From assembly GCA_905215555.1 (NCBI GenBank), contig CAJMQU010000059.1:1-25775 (forward strand): 25,775 nt of DNA. The letters are read 5' to 3'. Position numbers and translations under genes: made by a program. This DNA is from an uncultured bacterium (GTDB lineage Bacteria; Bacteroidota; Bacteroidia; Bacteroidales; Bacteroidaceae). The notes beneath the pieces were generated by a model, which saw only the letters and a list, made by a program, of their open reading frames with translations, was not told the origin of the DNA and did not search any database. This document shows, one piece after another, positions 8,415 to 16,465 of the stretch; position 1 is the stretch's first letter; each line of letters begins with the position of its first letter.

Positions 8415-9707
8415 ATGAAATTAATAAATAATCCGGATAAGTCACAATGGGCGGAGATACTGAAACGTCCGGTGATGAATACTGAGAATTTGTTTGATAC
8501 GGTGCGAGGGATTATCGACCGTGTGCGTACAGAAGGCGACCGTGCAGTGCTGGAGATGGAAGCGAAGTTCGATAAAGTGGAACTGACATCATTGGCGGTG
8601 ACGGAGGCGGAACTGAAAGAAGCGGAGATGCTGGTGGATGAAAAGCTGAAAGCGGCTATCCGTCTGGCTAAACAAAATATAGAGACTTTTCATGCTGCCC
8701 AGCGCTTTGAAGGCAAGAAGGTGGAAACCATGCCGGGCGTGACGTGCTGGCAAAAGGCGGTGGCTATTGAAAAGGTAGGTCTGTACATTCCTGGAGGAAC
8801 GGCTCCTCTGTTCTCTACCGTTCTGATGCTGGCTGTGCCTGCAAAGATTGCGGGTTGCAAGGAGATTGTGCTTTGTACACCGCCGGACAAGCAAGGACAG
8901 GTACATCCTGCCATCCTTTTTGCTGCACAAGTGGCAGGCGTGAGCCGGATATTCAAAGCAGGCGGTGTACAGGCAATTGCTTCAATGGCCTACGGAACAG
9001 AAAGCGTGCCGAAGGTTTACAAGATATTCGGTCCTGGAAACCAGTATGTGACGGCTGCGAAACAATTGGTCAGCCTGCGTGACGTTGCGATTGATATGCC
9101 TGCCGGACCGTCAGAGGTGGAAGTGTTGGCGGACGAGACGGCAGACCCGGTATTTGTGGCTGCGGACTTGCTGAGTCAGGCAGAACACGGTGTAGATAGT
9201 CAGGCTATGCTGATTACAACTTCCGAGGTTTTACAACAGGCTGTGAAAGCGGAAGTGGAACGTCAGTTGGAGCTTTTGCCTCGTAAGGAAATTGCAGAGA
9301 AATCTCTTGCCAACAGCAAGCTTATTGTGGTGAAGGATATGGAAGAAGCACTGGAACTGACGAATGAATATGCTCCCGAACACTTGATAGTGGAGACTGC
9401 GGATTACATGCAGGTTGCAGAACGTGTGGTGAATGCAGGTTCTGTATTTCTGGGGGCGCTCTCACCGGAAAGTGCCGGTGACTATGCGTCGGGAACAAAT
9501 CACACCTTGCCTACCAATGGTTATACGAAAGCTTATAGCGGTGTGAGTCTTGACAGTTTTATCCGTAAGATTACATTCCAGGAAATCCGTCCGGAGGGGA
9601 TGAAGAATATCGGTCCGGCTATTGAAGAGATGGCGGCGAACGAACATCTGGATGCACATAAGAATGCGGTAACCGTAAGAGTTGATAAGTTGAAAATGGA
9701 GAGTTGA
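8415..9707 (+). CDS. hisD: histidinol dehydrogenase
   Basis: 430 residues, the normal length. Oxidises L-histidinol to L-histidine in two NAD-dependent steps, the last of the pathway. Key residues align with the E. coli enzyme at an offset of about four: zinc ligands Q255, H258 and D356, the catalytic pair E322-H323 in YAPEHL, and the signature segments FGPGNQYVTAAK (205-216), DMPAGPSEVEVLAD (227-240) and GDYASGTNHTLPT (355-367). The ATG is 5 bp after hisG, which implies tight co-transcription. Confidence 0.97.
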   Translation: MKLINNPDKSQWAEILKRPVMNTENLFDTVRGIIDRVRTEGDRAVLEMEAKFDKVELTSLAVTEAELKEAEMLVDEKLKAAIRLAKQNIETFHAAQRFEGKKVETMPGVTCWQKAVAIEKVGLYIPGGTAPLFSTVLMLAVPAKIAGCKEIVLCTPPDKQGQVHPAILFAAQVAGVSRIFKAGGVQAIASMAYGTESVPKVYKIFGPGNQYVTAAKQLVSLRDVAIDMPAGPSEVEVLADETADPVFVAADLLSQAEHGVDSQAMLITTSEVLQQAVKAEVERQLELLPRKEIAEKSLANSKLIVVKDMEEALELTNEYAPEHLIVETADYMQVAERVVNAGSVFLGALSPESAGDYASGTNHTLPTNGYTKAYSGVSLDSFIRKITFQEIRPEGMKNIGPAIEEMAANEHLDAHKNAVTVRVDKLKMES

Positions 9708-9747
9708 GAGTTACTTTGGTTATAAATTATAAATCATAAATCATCAG

Positions 9748-10788
9748 ATGAAAACATTGCAAGAACTGACCCGTCCGAATATCTGGAAGCTGAAACCTTA
9801 CTCTTCGGCACGTGATGAATATAAAGGTGTAGCTGCATCGGTATTTCTCGATGCCAACGAGAATCCGTATAACCTACCGCATAACCGCTATCCTGACCCG
9901 ATGCAGTGGGAGCTGAAAGCGGAACTTTCGAAAATAAAGAAAGTATCTCCCGAACATATCTTTCTGGGAAATGGGAGTGATGAGGCCATCGACCTCGTGT
10001 TCCGCGCATTTTGTGAGCCAGGGCGTGACAATGTGGTGGCTATCGACCCTACTTACGGTATGTATCAGGTGTGCGCCGATGTGAATGATGTGGAATATCG
10101 TAAAGTGTTGCTCGATGAGCATTTCCAGTTTTCGGCAGACAAGTTGCTGGCAACTGCGGATGAACGGACGAAACTGATTTTCCTGTGCTCGCCCAACAAT
10201 CCTACGGGAAATGACCTGCTACGCAGCGAGATAGAGAAGGTGTTGCGAGAGTTTGAAGGACTGGTCATTCTGGACGAGGCGTACAGTGATTTTTCTGCTG
10301 CCCCTTCATTCTTGCGGGAGTTAGATGAATATCCGAATCTGATTGTACTTCAAACGTTTTCCAAAGCGTGGGGATGTGCGGCCATCCGGCTGGGAATGGC
10401 ATTTGCCTCTACGGATATCATCGGCATTCTGAGTAAGATAAAATATCCCTATAATGTGAATCAACTCACTCAGAAACAGGCAATAGAGATGTTGCACAAG
10501 TATTATGAGATAGAACGTTGGGTGAAGAGACTGAAGGAGGAACGCGACGATCTGGCTAAGCGCTTTGTCGAACTGCCGCTGACGGTAGAAGTATTCCCCT
10601 CGGATGCCAACTTCTTCCTGGCACGCGTGACGGATGCGGTGAAGATTTACAATTATCTGGTAGGTGAAGGAATTATTGTCCGTAACCGCAATTCGATTTC
10701 ACTTTGCGGAAACTGCCTGCGCGTGACGGTGGGAACGCGGATGGAGAATGATAAATTGATGGAAGCGCTGAAAGGGTATAGCGCATAG
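9748..10788 (+). CDS. hisC: histidinol-phosphate aminotransferase
   Basis: 346 residues, a fold-type I PLP enzyme of usual HisC length. Converts imidazole-acetol phosphate and glutamate to histidinol phosphate. The PLP lysine is K206 in QTFSKAWG; SPNNPTGN (148-155) and LDEAYSDF (175-182) supply the Asn, Asp and Tyr that hold the cofactor, and the N-terminal LDANENPY is the HisC substrate-binding signature. A 40-bp AT-rich gap follows hisD, with short TAAAT repeats but no terminator; hisB starts 14 bp after the stop. Confidence 0.95.
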   Translation: MKTLQELTRPNIWKLKPYSSARDEYKGVAASVFLDANENPYNLPHNRYPDPMQWELKAELSKIKKVSPEHIFLGNGSDEAIDLVFRAFCEPGRDNVVAIDPTYGMYQVCADVNDVEYRKVLLDEHFQFSADKLLATADERTKLIFLCSPNNPTGNDLLRSEIEKVLREFEGLVILDEAYSDFSAAPSFLRELDEYPNLIVLQTFSKAWGCAAIRLGMAFASTDIIGILSKIKYPYNVNQLTQKQAIEMLHKYYEIERWVKRLKEERDDLAKRFVELPLTVEVFPSDANFFLARVTDAVKIYNYLVGEGIIVRNRNSISLCGNCLRVTVGTRMENDKLMEALKGYSA

Positions 10789-10802
10789 CTTAAAAAGATA
10801 TT

Positions 10803-11951
10803 ATGAAGAAAGTTTTATTTATAGACCGTGACGGGACATTGGTGGTAGAACCGCCCGTCGACTACCAGTTGGATTCGTTGGAAAAGCTGGAGTTCTATCC
10901 CAAAGTGATGCGTAACCTCGGCTTCATCCGTAGCAAACTGGATTTTGAGTTTGCTATGGTAACTAATCAGGATGGACTGGGTACTGTCTCTTTTCCGGAA
11001 GAAACCTTCTGGCCGGCACATAACTTGATGATGAAAACTCTGGAAGGGGAAGGAATTACCTTTGATGAAATTTTCATCGATCCCAGTATGCCGGAAGACA
11101 ATGCACCCACGAGGAAGCCACGTACAGGAATGTTGACCAAGTATTTGAATAATCCGGACTATGACTTGGCGGGCAGTTTCGTAATCGGTGACCGTCCTAC
11201 GGATGTGGAATTGGCGAAGAATCTGGGATGCCGGGCTATTTTTCTGCAAGATGACACTACGTTGCTGAAACCTGTATCGGAAGGCGGTATGGCAGTTTGC
11301 GAAGGGCTGGAATCAGTGTGCGCCTTGGTTACGAAAGATTGGGATAAAGTAGCTGAATTCCTCTTTGCCGGAGAGCGGACAGCGGAGGTGCGGCGCGCAA
11401 CGAAGGAGACGGATATCTTTGTATCTCTGAACCTGGAAGGAAATGGTATCTGCGAGATTCATACCGGTTTGGGCTTCTTCGACCACATGCTGGAGCAAAT
11501 AGGCAAGCATGGCGGGCTGGATCTGACTATTCGTGTGAAAGGTGATCTGGAAGTGGACGAACATCATACGATAGAAGATACGGCTATCTCCTTGGGGGAC
11601 TGCATTTATCAGGCTTTGGGCAACAAACGAGGCATTGAGCGTTATGGCTATGCCTTGACTATGGATGATTGCCTCTGCCAAGTATGTTTGGACTTCGGTG
11701 GCCGTCCTTGGCTGGTGTGGGATGCTGAATTCCATCGCGAGAAGATAGGAGAGATGCCGACAGAGATGTTCCTACATTTCTTCAAGTCGTTGAGCGATGC
11801 CGCCAAGATGAACCTGAATGTGAAAGCGGAAGGGCAGAATGAACATCATAAGATAGAAGGTATCTTCAAAGCGCTGGCACGTGCAATAAAGATGGCTGTG
11901 AAGCGGGATATCTATCACTTTGAATTGCCAAGTTCGAAGGGAGTGCTTTGA
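10803..11951 (+). CDS. hisB: bifunctional histidinol-phosphatase / imidazoleglycerol-phosphate dehydratase
   Basis: 382 residues, two fused enzymes. The N-terminal HAD phosphatase (about 1-165) has nucleophile D8 and acid D10 in FIDRDGTL, TNQDGLGT (54-61) and VIGDRPTD; it makes histidinol. The C-terminal dehydratase (about 195-382) has GLGFFDHMLEQIGKHG, DEHHTIEDT and NEHHKIEG, whose histidines bind manganese, and ends in LPSSKGVL like E. coli HisB. In E. coli the phosphatase carries a structural zinc site with ligands CPH...CDC; at the aligned place (91-106) this protein reads FIDPSMPEDNAPTRKP, with all four ligands replaced. Last gene of the operon; an inverted repeat follows 9 bp after the stop. 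Confidence 0.96.
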   Translation: MKKVLFIDRDGTLVVEPPVDYQLDSLEKLEFYPKVMRNLGFIRSKLDFEFAMVTNQDGLGTVSFPEETFWPAHNLMMKTLEGEGITFDEIFIDPSMPEDNAPTRKPRTGMLTKYLNNPDYDLAGSFVIGDRPTDVELAKNLGCRAIFLQDDTTLLKPVSEGGMAVCEGLESVCALVTKDWDKVAEFLFAGERTAEVRRATKETDIFVSLNLEGNGICEIHTGLGFFDHMLEQIGKHGGLDLTIRVKGDLEVDEHHTIEDTAISLGDCIYQALGNKRGIERYGYALTMDDCLCQVCLDFGGRPWLVWDAEFHREKIGEMPTEMFLHFFKSLSDAAKMNLNVKAEGQNEHHKIEGIFKALARAIKMAVKRDIYHFELPSSKGVL

Positions 11952-11960
11952 TTGAGTATT

Positions 11961-12003
11961 AAGGTATAAACAATGTAGCGTCACAGCTCAGCTTTTATAC
12001 CTT
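11961..12003 (+). terminator. probable his operon terminator
   Basis: AAGGTATAAA at 11961-11970 and TTTATACCTT at 11994-12003 form a perfect but AT-rich 10-bp stem with a 23-nt loop just after hisB. The following bases are only moderately T-rich, so termination strength is uncertain. Confidence 0.5.
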
Positions 12004-12048
12004 ATACTTTCTTATGTCTATATTTTATCCTTTCCTTTCTCTCTCACC

Positions 12049-12086
12049 GTTCGTAAATGAACATCTCCACTGTCCGAAAACGAACA
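12049..12086 (+). promoter_or_regulatory. two upstream palindromes, candidate enhancer sites for the NtrC-family regulator
   Basis: GTTCGTAAATGAAC at 12049-12062 and TGTCCGAAAACGAACA at 12071-12086 share the pattern GTYCG-N4-nGAAC and are 23 bp apart centre to centre, about two helical turns. They lie roughly 60-95 bp upstream of the predicted sigma-54 start site, where enhancer-binding activators usually bind. Assigning them to the regulator encoded at 13759 is inference from proximity. Confidence 0.6.
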
Positions 12087-12092
12087 CTTACC

Positions 12093-12105
12093 CCCACCTG
12101 GTGGG
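12093..12105. repeat. short GC-rich palindrome
   Basis: CCCACC and GGTGGG flank a single T between the two upstream palindromes and the -24 element. It is unlike them in sequence; it may bind another protein or be chance. Confidence 0.35.
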
Positions 12106-12116
12106 CTTCTGTCGCT

Positions 12117-12132
12117 TTGGCACACTCTTTGC
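12117..12132 (+). promoter_or_regulatory. sigma-54 (-24/-12) promoter of the TolC gene
   Basis: TTGGCAC-N5-TTGC fits the sigma-54 consensus TGGCACGnnnnTTGCW; the GG (12119-12120) and GC (12131-12132) have the required 12-bp period. The start site should fall near 12143, some 20 nt before the ATG. A sigma-54 activator gene lies directly downstream of the target gene. Confidence 0.85.
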
Positions 12133-12162
12133 TTTTCTGTTTATAACAATTTTTTTATAAAC

Positions 12163-13656
12163 ATGAAAAGGAATATTTTACTTGCAGCTTGGATGCTATT
12201 TCCGTTCGCCGCTTTTGCACAGAACGATACATTGACAAACGAACGTGAACGTCTCATCACTTTAAATGAAGCAATAGCTTTGGCACGTACACAGTCAGTG
12301 GATGCCGCCGTAGCACTGAACGAATTGAAAACTGCCTACTGGGAATATCGTACTTTCCGTGCGGACTTGTTGCCGGAGGTGAACTTGAACGGTACATTGC
12401 CCAATTACAATAAATCTTACAGCCGTTATCAGAACTCGGATGGTTCCTACTCTTTTGTGCGTAATAATACGCTGGGACTTTCGGGAACTCTCTCTATTGA
12501 TCAGAATTTATGGTTCACGGGAGGAAAACTGTCACTCGCATCTTCACTTGAATATATCAAGCAATTGGGCTCCGGAGGCGATAAACGGTTCATGTCTGTT
12601 CCCGTCAGTCTTGAATTGACGCAGCCCATCTTCGGAGTGAATACTCTGAAATGGAACCGCCGTATCGAGCCGGTAAGATATGCCGAAGCAAAAGCTGCTT
12701 TCATCACTGCCACGGAACAGGTGACGATGACGACTATCACCTATTTTTTCAACTTGTTGCTGGCAAAGGAGAATCTGAATACTGCCCATCAAAATAAAAT
12801 GAATGCCGACCGTCTGTATGAAGTAGCAATAGCTAAACGCAAAATGGGACAGATTTCTGAAAATGACTTGTTGCAGTTGAAACTGAATGCTTTGCAAGGT
12901 AAGGCAGATGTGACGGAAGCGGAAAGCAATCTGAATGCGAAAATGTTCCAGTTGCGTTCGTTCCTCGGGCTGTCGGAAGATGAAAGCCTGAATCCGATAT
13001 TGCCGGAATCTGCACCGGATATGAAGATGGAATATAACCTTGTGTTGAACAAGGCACTGGAACGTAACTCATTTGCACAGAACATTCGCCGCCGTCAGTT
13101 GGAAGCCGACTTTGAAGTGGCTACGGCCCGTGGAAATCTGCGCAGCATCGACCTCTTTGCAAGCGTGGGATATACGGGGCAGGACAGAACCCTCACTTCT
13201 GCTTATCAAGACTTGCTCGATAACCAGATAGTGCAGGTAGGCGTCAAGATTCCTATCCTGGACTGGGGAAAGCGTCGCGGGAAGGTGCGTGTGGCAAAGA
13301 GTAATCGTGAAGTGGTGCTCTCCAGAATCCGCCAGGAGCAGATGAATTTCAATCAAGACATTTTCCTGCTGGTGGCTAACTTCAACAACCAGGCGCAACA
13401 GCTTGGGATTGCCCAAGAGGCTGACGGTATTGCCGAGAAACGCTATAAAACCAGTGTGGAGACCTTTATGATAGGTCAGATCAGTACGCTGGACTTGAAT
13501 GATGCACAAAATTCGAAAGATGCAGCAAGACAAAAACATATTTCTGAGCTTTATTATTATTGGTACTATTTCTACCAGATACGCAGTCTGACGCTTTGGG
13601 ATTTTGAACGTAATTGTGAACTGGAAGCTGACTTTGAAGATATTGTGAGAGGGTAG
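12163..13656 (+). CDS. TolC-family outer-membrane efflux protein
   Basis: 497 residues. The signal peptide MKRNILLAAWMLFPFAAFA is probably cut before QND. The mature part has the two-fold OEP layout: ITLNEAIALARTQS at the start of each helical repeat and long alpha-helical stretches rich in Ala, Gln, Asn and Leu, with IPILDWGKRRGKVRVAKSN at the second beta-barrel/helix junction. It would form the trimeric outer-membrane duct of a tripartite pump or type I secretion system. No inner-membrane transporter or adaptor gene is next to it in the window, so its partner must be elsewhere. Expression is expected to depend on sigma-54 through the promoter at 12117. Confidence 0.93.
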   Translation: MKRNILLAAWMLFPFAAFAQNDTLTNERERLITLNEAIALARTQSVDAAVALNELKTAYWEYRTFRADLLPEVNLNGTLPNYNKSYSRYQNSDGSYSFVRNNTLGLSGTLSIDQNLWFTGGKLSLASSLEYIKQLGSGGDKRFMSVPVSLELTQPIFGVNTLKWNRRIEPVRYAEAKAAFITATEQVTMTTITYFFNLLLAKENLNTAHQNKMNADRLYEVAIAKRKMGQISENDLLQLKLNALQGKADVTEAESNLNAKMFQLRSFLGLSEDESLNPILPESAPDMKMEYNLVLNKALERNSFAQNIRRRQLEADFEVATARGNLRSIDLFASVGYTGQDRTLTSAYQDLLDNQIVQVGVKIPILDWGKRRGKVRVAKSNREVVLSRIRQEQMNFNQDIFLLVANFNNQAQQLGIAQEADGIAEKRYKTSVETFMIGQISTLDLNDAQNSKDAARQKHISELYYYWYYFYQIRSLTLWDFERNCELEADFEDIVRG

Positions 13657-13664
13657 GATGGGGC

Positions 13665-13704
13665 ACAATTTACACGGATTAAAAAAATAATCCGTGTAAT
13701 TTGT
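13665..13704. terminator. long hairpin between tolC-like gene and regulator gene
   Basis: ACAATTTACACGGATTA at 13665-13681 pairs with 13688-13704 (17 bp with one mismatch) around an A6 loop. A T-rich stretch follows, so it can act as a terminator for the TolC gene. The sequence (an ACACGGATTA core facing TAATCCGTGT) resembles a palindrome I recall as common between Bacteroides genes; that recollection was not checked. Confidence 0.65.
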
Positions 13705-13733
13705 ATTATTTGCGTTCCATTTCTTTATTTTTG
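13700..13733 (+). promoter_or_regulatory. possible promoter of the two-component genes
   Basis: TATTTTTG at 13726-13733 fits TAnnTTTG and TTTG at 13700-13703 could serve as -33, with a slightly long 22-bp spacer. It would let the regulator and kinase be made independently of the sigma-54 promoter they may control. Confidence 0.4.
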
Positions 13734-13758
13734 CAAATCATAAAACAACGGAAACCTT

Positions 13759-15120
13759 ATGATACTGATAATTGATGATGATAGTGCTGTACGCTCTTCC
13801 CTCAGTTTTATGCTGAAACGTGCAGGTTATGTAGCGCAATCCGTTCCCGGACCGCGTGAAGCAATGGATGTGGTTCGTGCAGAAGCTCCTTCGCTTATTC
13901 TGATGGATATGAACTTCACCCTCTCCACAACCGGAGAGGAGGGCTTGACCTTACTGAAACAAGTAAAGGTGTTCCGTCCCGATGTGCCCGTTATCTTGAT
14001 GACGGCATGGGGCAGCATTCAGCTTGCTGTGCAGGGGATGCAGGCAGGCGCGTTCGATTTCATCACGAAGCCGTGGAACAATGCCGCTCTGTTGCAACGC
14101 ATTGAGACAGCCCTCGAACTGACTGCTGTCTCGAAAGATGCACCGGAGGAACAGAGCGAAACACTGAACCGCAGCCACATCATCGGAAAGTCACAAGGTT
14201 TGATGGAAGTGCTGAATACAGTGGCACGTATCGCCCGAACCAATGCTTCGGTGTTGATTACCGGTGAGAGCGGAACAGGTAAGGAGTTGATTGCCGAAGC
14301 CATCCACATCAATAGCCAGCGGGTGAAACAGCCATTTGTGAAAGTCAATCTGGGCGGTATTTCGCAAAGCCTTTTTGAGAGTGAGATGTTCGGTCATAAG
14401 AAAGGTGCTTTTACGGATGCTTCCACCGACCGTATGGGGCGCTTCGAACTGGCAAACAAGGGCACCATCTTCTTGGATGAAATCGGTGACCTCGATCCTT
14501 CCTGTCAGGTGAAATTGCTCCGTGTGCTTCAGGATCAGACGTTTGAAGTGCTGGGCGACAGCCGTCCCCGTAAGACGGATATCCGCGTGGTGTCCGCCAC
14601 GAATGCCGACCTCCGCAAGATGGTGTCGGAACGCACTTTCCGCGAAGATTTGTTTTATCGTATCAATCTGATAACCGTAAAACTGCCTGCATTGCGTGAA
14701 CGCCGCGAGGATATTCCGTTGCTGGCACGCCACTTTGCCGACCGCCAGGCCGAGGTGAACGGGTTGCCTCGTACGGAATTCTCGGCAGATGCTCTGAATT
14801 TCCTTTCCCGCCTGCCTTATCCGGGAAATATCCGCGAGTTGAAAAACCTCGTGGAACGTACCATTCTTGTCAGCGGAAAGCCAACGCTGGATGCCTCAGA
14901 CTTCGATGCACAATACCTGCGCCATGATGAGCCGGTGAAGGCTTCGGACTCTTCATCACTGGCAGGTATGACGCTGGATGAGATTGAGCGTCAAACTATT
15001 ATGCAAGCGATAGACCGCCATAAGGGAAATCTCAGCCAAGTAGCTATGACGCTCGGCATCAGCCGTGCCGCACTTTACAGGAGGTTGGAAAAGTTTAATA
15101 TAACAGTGAACGAAAAGTGA
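13759..15120 (+). CDS. sigma-54-dependent response regulator (NtrC family)
   Basis: 453 residues in three domains. The receiver (1-122) has the acidic pocket D6-D8, phospho-acceptor D50 and K104. The AAA+ domain (about 138-375) has Walker A GESGTGKE (169-176), the sigma-54 contact loop GAFTDA (216-221), Walker B TIFLDEIG (236-243) and REDLFYRINL. The Fis-type helix-turn-helix lies at the end (LSQVAMTLGISRAALYRRL, 425-443). The contact loop reads GAFTDA where the canonical motif is GAFTGA. Phosphorylation should trigger assembly and melting of a sigma-54 promoter; the best target in sight is the one at 12117. It overlaps the kinase gene by 4 bp. Confidence 0.95.
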   Translation: MILIIDDDSAVRSSLSFMLKRAGYVAQSVPGPREAMDVVRAEAPSLILMDMNFTLSTTGEEGLTLLKQVKVFRPDVPVILMTAWGSIQLAVQGMQAGAFDFITKPWNNAALLQRIETALELTAVSKDAPEEQSETLNRSHIIGKSQGLMEVLNTVARIARTNASVLITGESGTGKELIAEAIHINSQRVKQPFVKVNLGGISQSLFESEMFGHKKGAFTDASTDRMGRFELANKGTIFLDEIGDLDPSCQVKLLRVLQDQTFEVLGDSRPRKTDIRVVSATNADLRKMVSERTFREDLFYRINLITVKLPALRERREDIPLLARHFADRQAEVNGLPRTEFSADALNFLSRLPYPGNIRELKNLVERTILVSGKPTLDASDFDAQYLRHDEPVKASDSSSLAGMTLDEIERQTIMQAIDRHKGNLSQVAMTLGISRAALYRRLEKFNITVNEK

Positions 15121-16430
15121 GAATAAAGTTCTATTTCTCCATTCTTGTCCTTTTCCTTTTGGGTTTAGGTGGAGTGCTTATCTACCTGGCAAAGGGGATA
15201 CAGCCGTTACACCTCTATATCGTAGAGGGTATCATCGCAGCTATCCTGGTGTTTCTGATTATTTTCTATCGCAAAATAGTGAAACCGATGACTATCATCG
15301 GCAGTGGTATGGAGCTATTGCGTGAACAGGACTTTAGTAGTCGACTTAGCAAAGTAGGACAATACGAGGCGGATCGCATTGTGAATGTATTCAACCGCAT
15401 GATGGAGCAATTGAAGAACGAACGTCTGCGCTTGCGCGAACAGAACCATTTTCTGGATTTGCTTATCCAGGCATCGCCGATGGGAGTTGTCATTACTACA
15501 CTGGATGGTGAGGTATCTCAACTCAATCCGATGGGGTTGAAAATGATGGGGGTACACCTGGAGGAGGTGATGGGCAAGAAGATGGAGAACATCGATTCTC
15601 CCTTGGCTGAAGAACTTGTCGACATTCCTAAAGACCACACTTCTGTGGTGCGGCTGAATGATGCGAATATTTATAAGTGCACCCATTCCTCCTTTATCGA
15701 TAGGGGATTTCATCATCCTTTCTATTTGATAGAAAAGATGACGGAAGAGGTGATGCGTGCCGAGAAAAAGGCGTATGAGAAGGTGATTCGTATGATTGCG
15801 CATGAGGTGAATAATACGACAGCAGGCATTACATCCACGCTCGACACTGTAGAACAAGCGCTTTCCACGGAAGACGATATGGAAGACATCTGCGAGGTGA
15901 TGCGGGTTTGTACGGAGCGTTGTTTCTCCATGAGCCGTTTTATCACTCGTTTTGCCGATGTGGTGAAGATTCCCGAACCGACCTTGGTTCCTGTGAAGGT
16001 GAATGAGTTGGTGTCTATGTGCAAACGTTTTATGGAGGGGATGTGCAATGACCGAAACATCCTCCTTTGGCTGGAATGTGATCCGAAAGTGGAATCTGTG
16101 CGTCTGGATGCCGCACTCTTTGAACAGGTGCTGGTGAATATCATCAAGAATGCCGCTGAGAGTATAGAGCATGCCCCTGAAGGAACCATCAAGCAAGGAA
16201 GGGTTGTAGTACGCACGATTGCGCCTACCACGATTGAAGTGGTGGATAATGGTCCGGGTATAACAAAAGAGACTGAAACAAAACTCTTCAGTCCCTTCTT
16301 TTCCACCAAGCCGAACGGGCAGGGAATCGGCCTGGTGTTTATCCGCGAAGTATTGACGCGTCATGGCTGTACGTTCTCACTGCGCACGTATAGCGATGGG
16401 CTGACGCGGTTCCGTATTATTTTCCCGTAA
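15117..16430 (+). CDS. sensor histidine kinase with intramembrane-type sensor region
   Basis: 437 residues. The start is GTG at 15117, overlapping the regulator stop in GTGA, a sign of translational coupling. Two membrane segments (about 7-25 and 35-51) are joined by a loop of only about ten residues, so there is no periplasmic sensor domain. A HAMP-like linker (52-105), a PAS-like region (about 110-205), the phospho-acceptor H229 in RMIAHEVNNT, and an HATPase domain with N-box NIIKNAAES (341-349), VVDNGPGI (375-382) and STKPNGQGIGL (396-406) follow. It should autophosphorylate and pass the phosphate to D50 of the upstream regulator. The signal is unknown; a membrane-embedded input would fit envelope stress. 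Confidence 0.93.
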   Translation: MRIKFYFSILVLFLLGLGGVLIYLAKGIQPLHLYIVEGIIAAILVFLIIFYRKIVKPMTIIGSGMELLREQDFSSRLSKVGQYEADRIVNVFNRMMEQLKNERLRLREQNHFLDLLIQASPMGVVITTLDGEVSQLNPMGLKMMGVHLEEVMGKKMENIDSPLAEELVDIPKDHTSVVRLNDANIYKCTHSSFIDRGFHHPFYLIEKMTEEVMRAEKKAYEKVIRMIAHEVNNTTAGITSTLDTVEQALSTEDDMEDICEVMRVCTERCFSMSRFITRFADVVKIPEPTLVPVKVNELVSMCKRFMEGMCNDRNILLWLECDPKVESVRLDAALFEQVLVNIIKNAAESIEHAPEGTIKQGRVVVRTIAPTTIEVVDNGPGITKETETKLFSPFFSTKPNGQGIGLVFIREVLTRHGCTFSLRTYSDGLTRFRIIFP

Positions 16431-16465
16431 ATGATAATTTAGTGCATAGCGCTAAATTATCATTT
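16429..16465. terminator. bidirectional terminator, copy 1 of a shared palindrome
   Basis: AAATGATAATTTAG at 16429-16442 and its exact complement at 16452-16465 enclose a 9-nt loop. The repeat overlaps the kinase stop codon on the plus strand and contains the aspD stop codon on the minus strand, and a T-run follows on the plus strand. It separates two convergent genes. The same arms occur again at 24347-24407. Confidence 0.85.

Noticed and set aside
15315..16364. Long antisense frame (349 codons) opposite the sensor kinase
   Set aside because: His- and Arg-rich translation with no domain; it lies wholly opposite a gene with all kinase motifs.
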